Shown: piece by piece, positions 1-11,533 of the stretch | Position numbering within the stretch: position 1 is the first letter of the stretch | Layout: every line of letters begins with the position of its first letter | Assembly (NCBI RefSeq): GCF_029962835.1 | Contig: NC_080575.1 | Span: 60,057,493 to 60,121,492 of the forward strand | From: Magnolia sinica | Lineage: Eukaryota; Streptophyta; Magnoliopsida; Magnoliales; Magnoliaceae | Direction of reading: 5' to 3' | Length of the DNA: 64,000 nt | Position numbers and translations under genes: made by a program | The notes under the pieces: generated by a model | What the model saw: only the letters and a program-made list of their open reading frames with translations | What the model was told of the DNA's origin: nothing | The model's database searches: none

Positions 1-2149
1 TCTATCTTTGGTCCATCCTTCAGCGAGTGTTTGGAAAATCTTAAATATGTGTTGAAACGATGCGAGGAAAAGAATTTGGTTTTGAATTGGGAGAAATACC
101 ATTTCATAGTTCCCAAGGGAATTGTACTTGGACACATAATTTTGTTCAAGGGAATTGAGGTAGACAAGGAAAAAATTGATCTTACTTCTAACCTACCTCC
201 ACCCAAGAGCGTATGTGATGTGCGATTCTTCCTAGGATTTGCTGGATTCTATAGACGATTCATAAAGGACTTTAGTCATCTCTCTCATCCTTTATGCAAT
301 CTACTTCAAAAGGATATACCATACGAGTAGACTGAACAATGCCAAGAAGCTTTCACTAGGCTCAAGGGCATGTTAACTACCGCACCTATCATATAGCCAC
401 CTGATTGGAGGATCCCTTTTTAGATTATGTGTGATGCATTTAACTATGCTATTGGGGCAGAGTTAGGCCAGAGAAAAGAAAAGAAGCCCTATGTTATTCA
501 CTATGCAAGTAGAACTCTAAATTCTGCCCAAGTGAACTACTCTATTAAGGAGAAGGAACTCTTAGCCGTAGTGTTCGCTTCAGATAAATTTAGGTCCTAC
601 CTGATCGGATCTAAGATCATCATCTACACAGACCATGCGGTGTTAAAGCATCTTCTTTCTAATATGGATGCTAAGCCTTGCCTGATAAGATAGATCTTCC
701 TACTCCAAGAATTTGATATTGAAATACAAGACAAAAAAGTAGTAGAAAACACAGTGGCCGACCACCTTTCTTGACTTGACCTCCCTGATTCCCTTGAGCC
801 GACACTGATAAACGATATGTTCCTTGACGGATAATTATTTAAACTCTCCCAACTACCTTGGTTTGCTGACATTGCAAATTATCTTGCTACAGGTTTCACG
901 CCAACATATTGGACGACGCAAGATAAGAAAAAATTCTTTGCCAAGGTACGTAAGTTTTTTTAGGATAATCATTATTTGTTTAAATATTGCCTAGACTAAA
1001 TTTTAAGGAGATGTGTGCCAGACAATGAACATCAGAGTGTCATCTCCTTTTGCCATTCTCAGGCATGTGGTGGTCACTTTTCTGTTAAAAAGACCATGGC
1101 CAAAATTCTGCAGTGCGGCTTTTACTGGCTCACGATGTTCAAAGATACTCATGAGTTTTGCAAAGCTTGTGAGTATTGTCAAAAATTGAGAGAGTTCTCT
1201 CGTCGAAATATGATGCTTCTGAACCCCATTCTTATCATTGAAGCATTTCATTGTTGGGGCACTGATTTCAAGGGACCATTTCCCCAATCCTTTGGGAATA
1301 TTTATATTTTATTAGCACTAGACTATGTCACTAAGTCGGTCGAAGCGATCCCATGCCGGAATAATGATCATAAAACGGTCGTTCGATTCTTAAAAGAAAA
1401 TATCCTTTATCGGTTTAGAACACCTCGGGCCATTATTAGGGATGGAGGTTCACATTTTTACAATAGGTCATTTGAAAACTTAATGAAGAAATATGATATC
1501 TCTCATAAAGTGAGTACTTCATACCACCCATAAATAAGCAGGCAAGCCGAGATTTCTAATAGAGAAATTAAACAAATTCTAAAAAAAAGATTAACCCTGA
1601 CGATAAGGATTGGTCAATCCATTTGACTGGTGCTTTATGGGCATACCGTACAACTTTTAAGACCCCTATTGGAATGTCTCCCTTTAGACTCATTTATGGG
1701 AAAGCCTGCCACTTGCCTGTGGAGCTGGAGCATAGAGCCTATTGGGCTATCAAAAATCTGAACTTTAACTTGGACAACGCTGGCTCGCTGTGTAAGCTCC
1801 AACTAAATGAACTTGAGGAAATCCGGAATGACGCTTATGAGAACTTGAGAATTTACAAGGATATAATGAAGGTGTTCCATGACAGGAATATCCTTCGAAA
1901 ATCATTCATAACCAGTCAAAAAGTCCTTCTGTACAATTCTCGGTTACATTTTTTTCAGAAAAATGTTGATCTCGTTGGACTGGCCCTTTCACTGTTACTA
2001 ATGTCTATTCTTATGGGGCCGTCAAGATAAAGAATCTGACAAATGACAATGTTTTCAAAGTAAATGGACATCATCTCAAGCCATTTATTGAGAATTTTGA
2101 TTCAGAGGACATGTCCATGCCTCTGACTAATCTTGTGTACTAGGATTGA
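1..2149 (+). pseudogene. Athila pol fragment: RT end, RNase H, integrase
   Basis: Reading starts inside RT just after the catalytic region (SIFGPSF, then LKRCEEKNLVLNWEKYHF). RNase H follows at about 330-780, with YASRTLN, KEKELLAVVFA and [13 protein letters not shown]. Integrase runs from about 900: the zinc-binding part has H..H near CHSQACGGH and C..C in CKACEYC at about 1160-1180; the DDE residues sit in WGTDFKGP (about 1260), IIRDGGS (about 1440) and QAEISNREI (about 1547). It ends near DPIYQD-like sequence at 2149. In-frame stops occur at about 328, 394, 424, 692, 774, 832, 961, 999 and 1531, and a frameshift near 1590, so it is dead. Residues needed for catalysis are mostly kept, which suggests decay after insertion. 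Athila assignment is from family resemblance and is secure. Confidence 0.92.
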
Positions 2150-2344
2150 CCTCTTAGTCTAATGGAGGTGTAGTTAGGTTTATTGCTTTAATAAAATTTA
2201 GGATTATAATAGTTTGATTTCAGTTTGTTTAGTCTTCGTGCTAACCCATTAACATGTTAAGAACTTTGAAAAAGCTTCAATTCTCCTTCTTTAGGTATAA
2301 TTTTCCCATCACTTCCCATTTCTTTTCGTTATCTCATGTGTATT
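1..2344 (+). mobile_element. Athila-type Ty3/gypsy element Z, 3' part
   Basis: The segment holds the end of RT, RNase H, integrase and about 195 bp of 3' noncoding DNA. Protein words are of the Athila lineage (for example [23 protein letters not shown] IIRDGGSHF). It enters from the left edge, so gag, protease and most of RT lie outside. The 3' noncoding part resembles the DNA after element X's integrase read on the - strand, and it stops where the LTR of element Y begins at 2345, so Y probably inserted here. No LTR of Z itself is visible. Confidence 0.9.
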
Positions 2345-3126
2345 TGTTCACAACCCCAAGTGTAGGGTCACGATGTAGTAATAATCTCAGTAAGACCGAG
2401 GTCGAATACACAGGGACTAATCTCGTGTGTATTCTGAAAGTAACTAGAATCAAAACTAGAAGAAGATCCAAATCTAAATTGGAAATAAAAGGAAGTAATT
2501 GTGAGGTATTAAATTAGAAACTTAAGAATTCAAAGGTGGGAACTAGGGTGCCAAGGATCCACTTGTAGCAATCAGGCAGCTCTCTTACTTGATTCAAGTA
2601 ACACAATTGGAATTGGAGTCCTATCCTATCTAATCGGAAGATATATCAATAAAACCAAATCTGAACTTTCATTGACCTAATTCTCAAGAGAGGAGAATTA
2701 TGATGATTGGAAGGGATTCCATCACCAAACCATGCCCAGGAGACAATGATAAACAATAGGATTTACCAATCCCATAATCTCACAGTAGGAAAAGAAGATA
2801 CTCAAAGCTATTGTAGATCTACTGTAATTTGAGTCACAATAAACCATTAAAAACTGAAAGTATTCCATTAAAATTAAATTAGTATCGAAGAAAGTTCAAT
2901 ATAAACATGAAACAAAGCAATAGAAATATCCCATCACACTATATGCTTCACCTCTTAGCCCTAGCAAAGAGGTTTAGCCAACCATAGATATGTTGGATCT
3001 AAAACCATAGAAGAAAGCATGAAAACTAAGGAAGAAAGGAAGAAAAATGCTTAGCGACGGCTCTCCATCCTTGTGCTTCGCTCATCCAAACCCTAGATGA
3101 TGCCCAGGGATGCCCTGGGGACTCCT

Positions 3127-3136
3127 ATTTATAGTT
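3127..3136 (-). promoter_or_regulatory. Probable TATA box of LTR_A
   Basis: On the - strand CTATAAATAGG follows the palindrome-rich U3 and precedes the region shared with other Athila LTRs, which is the expected place for an LTR promoter. This is an inference from position and sequence only. Confidence 0.55.
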
Positions 3137-3239
3137 GAGGAACTCCAAGGTCCGAACCGACCTTGAAATTTTTGGAAACCGCCTCAAATTTACGCACTCC
3201 GTGTAACTCTGCATAACTCTGCATAAATCATTTAATGAC

Positions 3240-3775
3240 ATTGAATTGCCTTCGATGTCATCAAAGGTATTTTAAATCCATGCTTTTTTGTGCTACGTAA
3301 CTTTGTCCAAATCACGTAATCCTTCTATGTCATCGAACCTACCTTCGATGTCATTAAAGGTGTCTTCGATGTCATCGAATGGTGTTCGAGGAATAAAAAA
3401 TGTGTCCAAAACAGTCCAGCGAGTTAATCAAATAATTCTTAGAAAATTTGATGCCATCGAAGTGGCCTTCGATATCATTGAATATGTCTTCGATATCATC
3501 GAGGAGGACTTCGAGTAATTGAAGTTTGCGCTCAATATGTCTAGCGAGTTTTGTCGAAAATTCACAATAATATCGATGTCATCGAACTGGCTTTGATGCC
3601 ATCGAGAAAAGCTTCGAGTCATTGAAAAAGTCCTCGAGTCATCAAGAAATGTCTTTAATTTTTCTAGCGACCAACTCAATTTTCATGCATAAATTTGATG
3701 TCATCGACCTATGTTCGATGTCATTAAACGGTAGTTTCGATGTCTTCGAATGGTGATCGATGACATAGTCAATGT
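3240..3775. repeat. Array of TTCGATG-n-CATCGAA palindromes in U3 of LTR_A
   Basis: About 15 imperfect copies of the near-palindrome TTCGATGTCATCGAA (two 7-base arms around one base) are spread over about 535 bp, for example near 3250, 3345, 3365, 3470, 3490, 3572, 3690, 3715 and 3740. They lie upstream of the TATA box in the - strand sense, that is in U3, where enhancer elements are expected. LTR_B and LTR_C of the related element X lack them. Protein-binding function is inference. Confidence 0.8.
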
Positions 3776-4000
3776 GAATTCTACACTTGTTCTTTTAGCT
3801 TCCTTCCTTCTTCACTTGGTTTTCTTGAATATTGGGACCTTGAAATCTTTAATATTTGTCTCCTATGATCCATTTATGCCTTGGTGATATTTGAGTATGA
3901 AATCCATGCTTTTAATATCCTTTTCAATCCAAGCTCTTAAATTCACCTTGCAACACAAACATGAGTAAAATAGGACATTAAACAGTATCATATTCATAAA

Positions 4001-5157
4001 ACCAAGAGATTGAAGTTTACCTGGAAAAAGATATAACCGAGAATTATACAAAAGGACCTTTCTGACCTGGTGTGAATGATTTTTGAAGAATGTGTTGGTC
4101 ATGAAACACCTTTATCCTGTCCTCGTAAATTCTCGAGTTCTCGTATGTGTCATTCTGGATTTCTTCAAGTTCATTCAACTGAAGTTTGCGTAGTGAGCCA
4201 GCATTGTCCAAATTAAAGTTCAGATTTTTAATAGCCCAGTAGGCCTTATGTTCCAAATCCACAGGTAAGTGGCAAGCTTTCCCATAGATAAGTCTAAAAG
4301 GAGACATTTCAATCAGGGTCTTAAATGTGGTACGTAAGCCCATAAGGCATCGGTCAATTGGATTGACCAATCCTTACGGTCAGGGTTAACTTTTTTCTCC
4401 AGAATATGTTTAATCTCCCTATTGGAAATCTAAGCTTGCCCAGTTATTTATGGGTGGTATAGAGTGTTCACCTTTTGTAAGATGCCATACTTCTTTATTA
4501 AGTTCGTAAATGGCCTATTACAGAAATGTGAACCTCCATCACTAATGATGGCTCGAGGCATTTCGAATCGGAAAATGATGTTCTCTTTTAAGAATTTAAT
4601 GACCGTTTGATGATCATTGTTCCGGCATGAGATCACTTCGACCCATTTAGTGATATAGTCTAACGCTAGCAAAATATACAAATTCCCAAGGATTAGGAAA
4701 ACAGTCCCATGAAATCGATGCCCTAGTAATCAAATGCTTCAATGATCAGAATGGGGTTTAAAGGCATCATGTTTTGATGGGACAGTGCTCCCAATCTCTG
4801 ACAACGCTCATAGGCTTTGCAAAACTCGTGAGTGTCCTTGAACATTGTGGGCCAGTAAAAGCCGCACTGCAGAATTTTGGTCGTGGTCTTTTTTGCAGAA
4901 AAGTGACCACTACAGGCCTTAGAGTGATAGAAGGAGATGACACTTTGGTGCTCATTGTCTGGTACACATCTTCTTAGAATTTGGTCCAGACAATATTTAA
5001 ACAAATATAGATCATCCCAAAAGAATTTGCGTACCTCGGTGAAGAATTTTTTCTTATCTTGCGCAGTCCAATGTGTTGGGGTGAAACCTGTAGCAAGATA
5101 GTTAGCAATATCTGCAAACTAAGGCGAATGGGAGATTTTAAACAATTGTTCATCAGG
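4001..5157 (-). pseudogene. Athila integrase fragment of element Y
   Basis: Reading from 5157 leftward: tail of the RNase H/integrase linker (THWTAQDKKKFF-like), integrase zinc-binding region (HSKACSGHF at about 4920, CKAYERC at about 4810), the catalytic core with FDYXGIDFMGXF at about 4700, [14 protein letters not shown] at about 4535, and the tail [17 protein letters not shown] at about 4230, ending at SFTPGQKGPFV near 4044 and running on to about 4001. Frameshifts separate the pieces near 4700, 4440 and 4370; the E of the DDE triad lies in the damaged stretch near 4400-4440. It is about as close to Z as to X. Gag, protease and RT are absent on this side because X interrupts the frame at 5157. 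Confidence 0.88.
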
Positions 5158-7244
5158 TGTTCACCACCCCAAGTATAGGGTCGCGATGTAGTAATAATCT
5201 CGGTAAGACCGAGGTTGAATCCACAGGGACTGAACTTGTGTGTCTTCTGAAAGTAACTAGAACTAGAACTAGAAAAAGATGAAAACCTAGTCTGGAATAC
5301 TTGAGAGAGTAATTGTGATAAAAGTAATTAAAACTAATGAAATTAAAGGTGGTAACTAGGGTGCCAAGGATCCACTTATAGAGATCAAGGAGATCTATGC
5401 TTGATTCACGAACTCAACTGGACTTAGAGTCCTATCTCCATCTAGTTGGAAGATATTTCATTAAAACTTAAACATGAAATTCCTTTGATCTAATTTTCAA
5501 TGGAAGAGAGGGATGAGAACTGGAATTGATTCCATCACAAAACCATGCCCATGAGACAAAGAAAACAACAGAATTTAACCAATCCACATCTAATCTGAGA
5601 GAGTTATGAATGTTAGGAAGGATTCCATCATCCCACCATGTCCATGAGACGATGGTGAACAACAAGATTCCTATGCTTTCAACCTCAATACATGCATGGG
5701 ATATACTCAAAGCTATCGCAAATCCATTGTAATTTAAGTCACAATAAACCATTAAAAATTGAAAGCATTCCTATTAATCAAACTAGAATCAAAATCAGTT
5801 CAACTTAACATAAATCAAAGCCATAGACACGTCCCATCACGCTACAAGCTTCACCTCTTAGCCCTAGCTAAGAGGTTTAGCCTATCATCGACATGATGAC
5901 TCTAAAATCTTAGTAAAGCATAAAAGGAGAAGAAAAATCGAAAGAAGGAAGAAAAGCTGAAGAAGGAAGATCCAACTGGCCGTCTCCACATCTCTCTCTC
6001 TCCACGTTTTCTCTCTCTTTATAGGCAGCAGGAGGGTTGGTTGTGCGTAAGGAGAGGCTGAAGTCGGTGGAGAGGTGGTGCATAACTCTTACGCAGCCAG
6101 AAAATGCAAAACTGCAACTCGTCTTGCGCTCGAACCATGTTTTGGCACAAGGGAGAACTGGTTGCGGGATCTGAGTCGTTCAGGCTCCTTAGCGATGGTC
6201 GGTTGCCCCCCGAAAGTGGTTTGGACTGTTCGGATCACAAATTCGGTCGTGATCTTGGTTGTAGAATGGCCCAAAATTCCCAGTTTTCCTAGACGCAAGC
6301 CATGCACATGAGATTGTGCTGAGGTGTTCAGTGGGCTCCACAGTGATGTTTTCGGAGAAATCCACTCAGTCCATTGGATTCCTACCGTGATTTTTATCGG
6401 AAAGGGATGGTTTTGGTTGAGTTTGGTGCAGTCTAAAGGATTGAATCTTCTTGCCATTTATCCTGCGTTTGACGGTGATCTACGTGTGTACACGTGCATG
6501 GGAGCAAAAGGACTCCATGGCTAGGGTCGTGGCCACCCCCTGGATCGAATGGATGGTCCAAAATATTCCACATGATGGATGGTGGTGGCCCACTACGCAT
6601 CACAGTGGGACAGACGTCCCTTGCTGCGTAAGAGATCGGGTCTACTCGATCTTTGACCGGGGTTTGGGTTCGATGCAGCTCGGCTGTGCACCTGCAGTGC
6701 AACACATCACATGGGTAGGTCCCACAGTGATGTTTTTGATAAATCTACTTTGTTCATCCTCTCCTCCATCCAATTTAAGGTGTTAAGACTAAAATTGAAG
6801 CATATCTAGATATTAGGTGGGTCCCAAATCAGTGATTTAGTGGCTGATCTATCTGTTGGGCCACTTCCACAAAGATCCAATGACTAAAATTTTACGTGAA
6901 CGGTTACTTTGTGATCCTTACGCCAAATATAAAGTTTCGAGCCAAACGGATGGTGGGAACCCTGTGATCTTGCATTAAGGATGACTTTCAGGCCCTTTTA
7001 TCGTTAATCACTTGATTTTCTTGGATCTTTAGTGTGTGAATTCTTCGATCTCGGTCCCTTAAGATTTGTCCCTTGCCTTGGTGATTCTTGAGCATCAAAT
7101 CCATGCATTTAACACCCTTTTTCAATCCAAGCTTTTAAATTCACCTTGCAACACAAACATGATCAAAATAGGACGTTAAACAGTATCATGTTTGTAAAAT
7201 CATGCAATAACTGGGGTTTAGTATGCAATATTTGACCCTCAACA
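5158..7244 (-). repeat. 3' LTR of element X (LTR_B)
   Basis: A 2087-bp LTR bounded on the - strand by TGTTGAGGGTC (at 7244) and GGGGTGGTGAACA (at 5158). The first 900 bp from the left match LTR_C (14186-15074) closely, which supports a pair of LTRs from one element. The 6060-6990 stretch is unrelated to LTR_A. Open frames of 60-120 codons in 6075-6790 overlap on both strands, fall within the LTR and are not taken as genes. Confidence 0.9.
6017..6024 (-). promoter_or_regulatory. Probable TATA box of LTR_B
   Basis: The - strand reads CCTATAAAGAGAGAG, just upstream of a CT-rich stretch; the same place in LTR_C is where T1 inserted. Called from position and sequence only. Confidence 0.45.
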
Positions 7245-8344
7245 CAATCCCTAACTAGCATTTTGCTAGTCCCGATCAAAGTATGCAAAAAATATTTTAA
7301 GAATTACAGGAAAATTTTTATAAACCCGAGTGATTTTTGAAAAATAATCTAGATACTAGAATTCTAAGATATGTCAATGTTAGGAATTTTCTTCTCCTAA
7401 ACTTAAGCACACGGTAAACTTCATGGTCAAGTTCAAGGTATTACTCCATTAACTAGAACAATTCTAAACATTGAGTTCCATCGGTGTTTAGTGCGACCTC
7501 GACTTATCACAATTATAGATTCAATCGTTAATTTTCATGATAACATTGATAAAAACTAGCATTCCAGATAACTCAACCTAAACCGAAGCTTGCTTTACAG
7601 TTCAGCCTTTTTATTCTTCCAACTTTTGATTTTTCCATCGATGGCTTTCACGTTGTGTCAACCTTTTTTAAAGATTTTTAATAGGTAGCCATTTTCGATG
7701 ACAATTGTTTTTTAGCTTGGTATTCCTTTTTTTTTTGAACATGATGGACAAATTCCCCAGGTTGGCTCCTTCCATGCTTAGTGATCACCAGGTTAACAAT
7801 TCAATATCGAACTGAAGCTTTAATGTGTAAGTTAGGTGTGATATGTGAAATCATGACTCAATCAATGTTTGAAACTTCTAATCATGGATTACTAATTCAA
7901 ACTTAACTATAAAATCTAACAGATAGCTGAATCCAAGAGTGATATATAACCAACATTAAGTATCTTATATTTCTAAATCAAAGATGGCCGTCAAAATCAC
8001 TTCGAATTCACGAGAATTTCTAGAAAAATTTAAAAAAATTTCACAATTTTTGCTCAAGACCAAGAAAACACTGATTAGGTAACCTAATCTCCCATTCCCA
8101 ACCTAAAATCTATATTGTCCTCAATGTAAAAGATATAAGCATGCAATGCACATAAGACAACGAAAGTAAGGGAGAAGTGATGGAAAGATAGTACCTGTTG
8201 AAGGAAATTGGACGACTTTTTTCAAAGAGATCTTAACGTGAAGGTGGCTTGGCACAAGAGTTAAACCAACAAAACAAACTATCCTAACAGCATAAAGCCG
8301 ACTATAAGTTTTAAACCTACCTATACCTCCATAAGACTAGGAGA
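7245..8344 (-). other. 3' noncoding region of element X
   Basis: About 1.1 kb between the end of integrase and the 3' LTR. It is AT-rich, has no meaningful reading frame, and includes a poly-T run near 7727-7736. The purine-rich stretch just upstream of the LTR (- strand GTTAGGGATTG at about 7245-7255) is the best candidate polypurine tract but is weak. Such long 3' noncoding regions are typical of Athila; some members carry an env-like frame here, and I see none. Confidence 0.7.
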
Positions 8345-9588
8345 TCAATCTTGGTAAATAGGATCATTCAGAGGCATGGACATGTCCTCTGAATCAATTT
8401 TCTCAACAAATGGCTTTAATTGATGTCCATTTACTTTAAACTCATTGCCATTGTCCGAATCTCGACAACCCCATGAGGATAAACATTGATAATGGTGAAA
8501 GGCCAATCCAATGAGATCGAAGTTACCTGAAAAGAGATGTAACCGAGAATTATACAAAAGGACTTTCTGACCTGACATGAATGATTTTCGTAGAATATGT
8601 TGGTTATGAAACACTTTCATCTTATCCTTGTAAATTCTCAAGTTCTCGTAAGCATCGTTTCGGATTTCTTTGAGTTCATTCAACTGAAGCTTGCGCAGCG
8701 AGCCAGCGTTGTTTAGATTTTTGATCGCCTAGTAGGCTCTATGTTTCAAGCCTTCCCATAGACAAGTTTGAAGGGAGACATTTCAATAAGGGTTTTAAAT
8801 GTGGTACGGTAAGCCCATAAGGCATCGGTCAATCGAATTGACCAATCCTTATGGTCAGGGTTAATTGTCTTTTCCAAAATGTATTTAATTTTCCTATTGA
8901 AAATCTCGGCTTGCCCACTTGTTTGTGGGTGGTATGGAGTACTCACTTTATGAGAGATACTATATTTCTTCATTAAATTCTCGAATGGTCTATTATAAAA
9001 ATGTGAGCCCCCATCACTAATGATGGCTCGAAGTGTTCCAAACTGGGAAATGATGTTCTATTTTAAAAATTTAATGACCGTTCGATGGTCATTGTTCTGG
9101 CACAGAATCGCTTCGACCCATTTAGTAACATAGTCTACGGCAAGCAAAATATATAGATTTCCAAAGGATTGGGGGAATGGTCCCATGAAATCAATGCCCC
9201 AGCAAACAAATGCTTCTATGATAAGAATGGGGTTCAAGGGAATTATATTTTGATGGGACAATGCTCCCAATTTCTGACAACGCTCACAAGCTTTGCAAAA
9301 CTCATGAGTGTCCCTGAACATAGTGGGTCAGTAAAAGCCACACTACAGAATCTTGGCCGTAGTCTTTTGAAAAGTGCCCACCATAGGCCTGTGGTGATGG
9401 AAGGAGATGACACTTTGATGCTCATCATCTGACACACATCTCCTTAAGATTTGGTCTGGGTAATATTTAAATAAATACGAATCATCCCAGAAGAATTTGC
9501 GCACTTTGGTGAAAAATTTCTTCTTATCTTGCGCAGTCCAATGTGTCACCATGAAACCTGTGGTAAGATAATTAGTAATATCAACAAA
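8345..9588 (-). pseudogene. Athila integrase of element X
   Basis: Zinc-binding region: the histidine part at about 9400 is altered (HHHRPMVGTF), the cysteines are in CKACERC at about 9290. Catalytic core: WGIDFMGPFPQSFGN at about 9190, [14 protein letters not shown] at about 9015 and [13 protein letters not shown] at about 8905 hold the D, D and E residues. The tail [21 protein letters not shown] (about 8830-8770) is followed by a short deletion near 8750 compared with Z, then [19 protein letters not shown], ending with NDPIYQD at 8345. Stops and small frameshifts lie near 9340, 9060 and 8740. Integration function is lost. Confidence 0.9.
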
Positions 9589-10103
9589 CTAAAGTGAATG
9601 GGAGACTTTGAACAGTTGTTCGTCAGGGAACATGTCATTGATATGTGTTGTCTCAGGGAAATTAGGGAGATCAAGGTGAGAAAGATGGTCAGCAACTACG
9701 TTCTCTACTCCCTTTTTATCTTTCATTTCTAAATCAAATTCTTGGAGTAGGAGGATCCATCTTATCAGGTGGGGCTTAACATCGTTCTTAGAAAGAAAAT
9801 ACTTGAGCACCGCATGATCTGTGTAAACGACAATCTTAGATTCGATTAAGGAGGACCTAAATTTGTCCAAAGTGAACACTATGGCTAAGAGTTCCTTTTC
9901 CGTAATCGAGTAGTTAACTTGGGTAGGATTTAGAGTTTTACTTATGTAATAAATAACGTAAGGCTTGTTTTCTTTTCTCTAGCTAAAACCGCCCCAAGAG
10001 CATAGTCAAACGCGTTGAACATAAGTTCAAAAGGAAGGCTCTAGTCGGCTGGTTGCATGATAGGTGCAGTGGTCAACATGCTCTTAAGCTTAGTAAAAGC
10101 TTC
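9589..10103 (-). pseudogene. Athila RNase H of element X
   Basis: The better-kept half reads from about 9879: [29 protein letters not shown] and, near 9700, [12 protein letters not shown]. The first half (about 10100-9890) matches Z's AFNYAIGAELGQ region but is broken by a frameshift and stops near 10050-9930. It follows RT without a gap. In the family this domain removes the RNA strand during reverse transcription. Confidence 0.85.
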
Positions 10104-11180
10104 CTAGCATTGCTCAGTCCACTCATATGGGGCATCCTTTTGAAGTAGATTACATAAAGGATGAGAGAGGAGACTAAAGTTCTTTATGAATCTTCTGTAA
10201 AAACCAGCATGTCTTAAGAAGGATTGCACGTCTTGTATGTTTTTAGGCGAAGGTAGGTTAGAGATAAGATCAATTTTTGGCTTATCTACCTCGATTCCTT
10301 TGGACGAGATGATATGTCCAATGACAATTCCCTTATGAACCATGAAATGACACTTCTCCCAATTGAGTACTAAATTCTTTTCTTCACATCTTTTCAATAC
10401 ACATGTAAGATTCTTTAAGCAAATGCTGAAAGATGGACCAAAGACAGATTAATCGTCCATGAAGACCTCTAGATATTGCTCCACCATATCAGAAAAAATA
10501 CTCATCATGCATCGCTAAAAAGTGTCAGGGGCATTACATAGTCCGAATAGCATCCTTCGGTAAGCAAATGTGCCGTAAGGACATGTAAATGTGGTCTTTT
10601 CTTGATCCTTACGAGCTATCTCTATCTGGATATAACCCGAATACCCATCAAGGAAACAGTAATAAGAATGACCAGCTAGCCTTTCCAAGATTTGATCAAT
10701 AAAGGGCAAAGGAAAGTGGTCCTTCCTCGTAACAGTATTCAACTTCCTATAATCAATGCACATTCTCCAACCAGTAGTGACTCTAGTTAGCACGAGTTCA
10801 TTGTTAGCATTGGCTACAATTGTGATTCCAGACTTCTTGGGAACCACCTGAGTTGGACTCGCCCATTGACTATCGGATATAGGGTATATGATACCCACAT
10901 CTAATAGTTTAAGAACCTCAGCTTTAACCACTTCCTTCATGTTTGGATTTAGTCTACGTTGTGATTACCGAGAAGTCTTCGCATTATCCTTAAGATAAAT
11001 GCAGTGAGTACAAATCGAAGGGTTAATTCCCTTGAGGTCTATAATCGTCCATCCAAGGGCTCCCTTATGCTCAATGAGGGTAGATATGAGCATACTCTCC
11101 TGTTCTTGCTCAAGGTGGAAAGAAATCACCATTGAGTATGTCTCATCTTGACCTAAATAAATATATTTCAAATAAGAGGA
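10104..11180 (-). pseudogene. Athila reverse transcriptase of element X
   Basis: The pre-RT linker (LGWTIIDLKGINPSICTHCIYL, about 11060-10990) is typical of Athila. RT follows: KAEVLKLLDVGIIYPISDSQW (about 10920), PKKSGITIV, TGWRMCIDYRKLN (about 10770), LDGYSGYIQIEIA (about 10640) and TCPYGTFAYRRMLFGLCNAP (about 10570). The catalytic box reads FMDD near 10460, where Ty3 elements usually have Y/F-x-DD, directly followed by a stop. The thumb VLKRCEEKNLVLNWEKCHF to FYRRFIKNF ends at about 10110. Stops near 10945, 10510 and 10455 make it inactive. Confidence 0.92.
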
Positions 11181-11533
11181 AAGGTTTTAGGTCAGGCTTC
11201 AGTGCCTTGAGGTTAGACGAGAGAGACATTTCATTAGTTTAGGGCAACTCTTTAAATTGTGGCCTCCACTAGTTAACTTTAAATATCGGGGCTGTATCAA
11301 GCATGACACCCATCTCCTTAATCACATCATTATTAAAATTATGGGAGTGGGCCATACACGTCTCTAGAGGGTCAGAGGATAAGGTTAAAGGTGTTCTATC
11401 TTCCATGAAAGAGTCAATCATGCTAATGTCGTGGAAATCGTCATCATCCTCTAACCATATGCCTGTATTGAAAAAGATGTCAAACTCCAATGCGATATTC
11501 CCAAAAGACATACTCATGACTCTATTCCTGTAA

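Larger units (their letters stand above)
2345..4000 (-). repeat. 3' LTR of element Y (LTR_A)
   Basis: The + strand begins TGTTCACAACCCC and closely follows LTR_B (5158) and LTR_C (14186) for about 700 bp (motif GTAGTAATAATCTCRGTAAG). From about 3065 to 3790 it has no counterpart in LTR_B, and from 3790 to 4000 the two agree again (ACCTTGCAACACAAACATGA). The unlike middle is the U3/TATA part, so Y belongs to a different Athila subfamily from X. The LTR is cut about 40 bp before its expected start. Confidence 0.85.
2345..5157 (-). mobile_element. Athila-type element Y, 3' part, interrupted by X
   Basis: On the - strand an integrase fragment (5157 to about 4001) runs into an LTR (about 4000 to 2345) whose end reads ...GGGGTTGTGAACA. 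The 3' noncoding DNA and the first about 40 bp of the LTR are missing compared with element X, so an internal deletion joined integrase to the LTR. At 5157 the pol reading frame stops abruptly in a PDEQLFK-like stretch where the LTR of X begins, so X lies inside Y. The missing upstream part of Y should be to the right of X and is not in the window. Confidence 0.82.

Noticed and set aside
6075..6786. Several 60-120 codon open frames on both strands
   Set aside because: They overlap each other and all lie inside LTR_B; none resembles a known protein.
7245..8344. Possible env-like gene after Athila pol
   Set aside because: Some Athila elements carry one, but here the stretch has no long frame, signal peptide or membrane segment on either strand.
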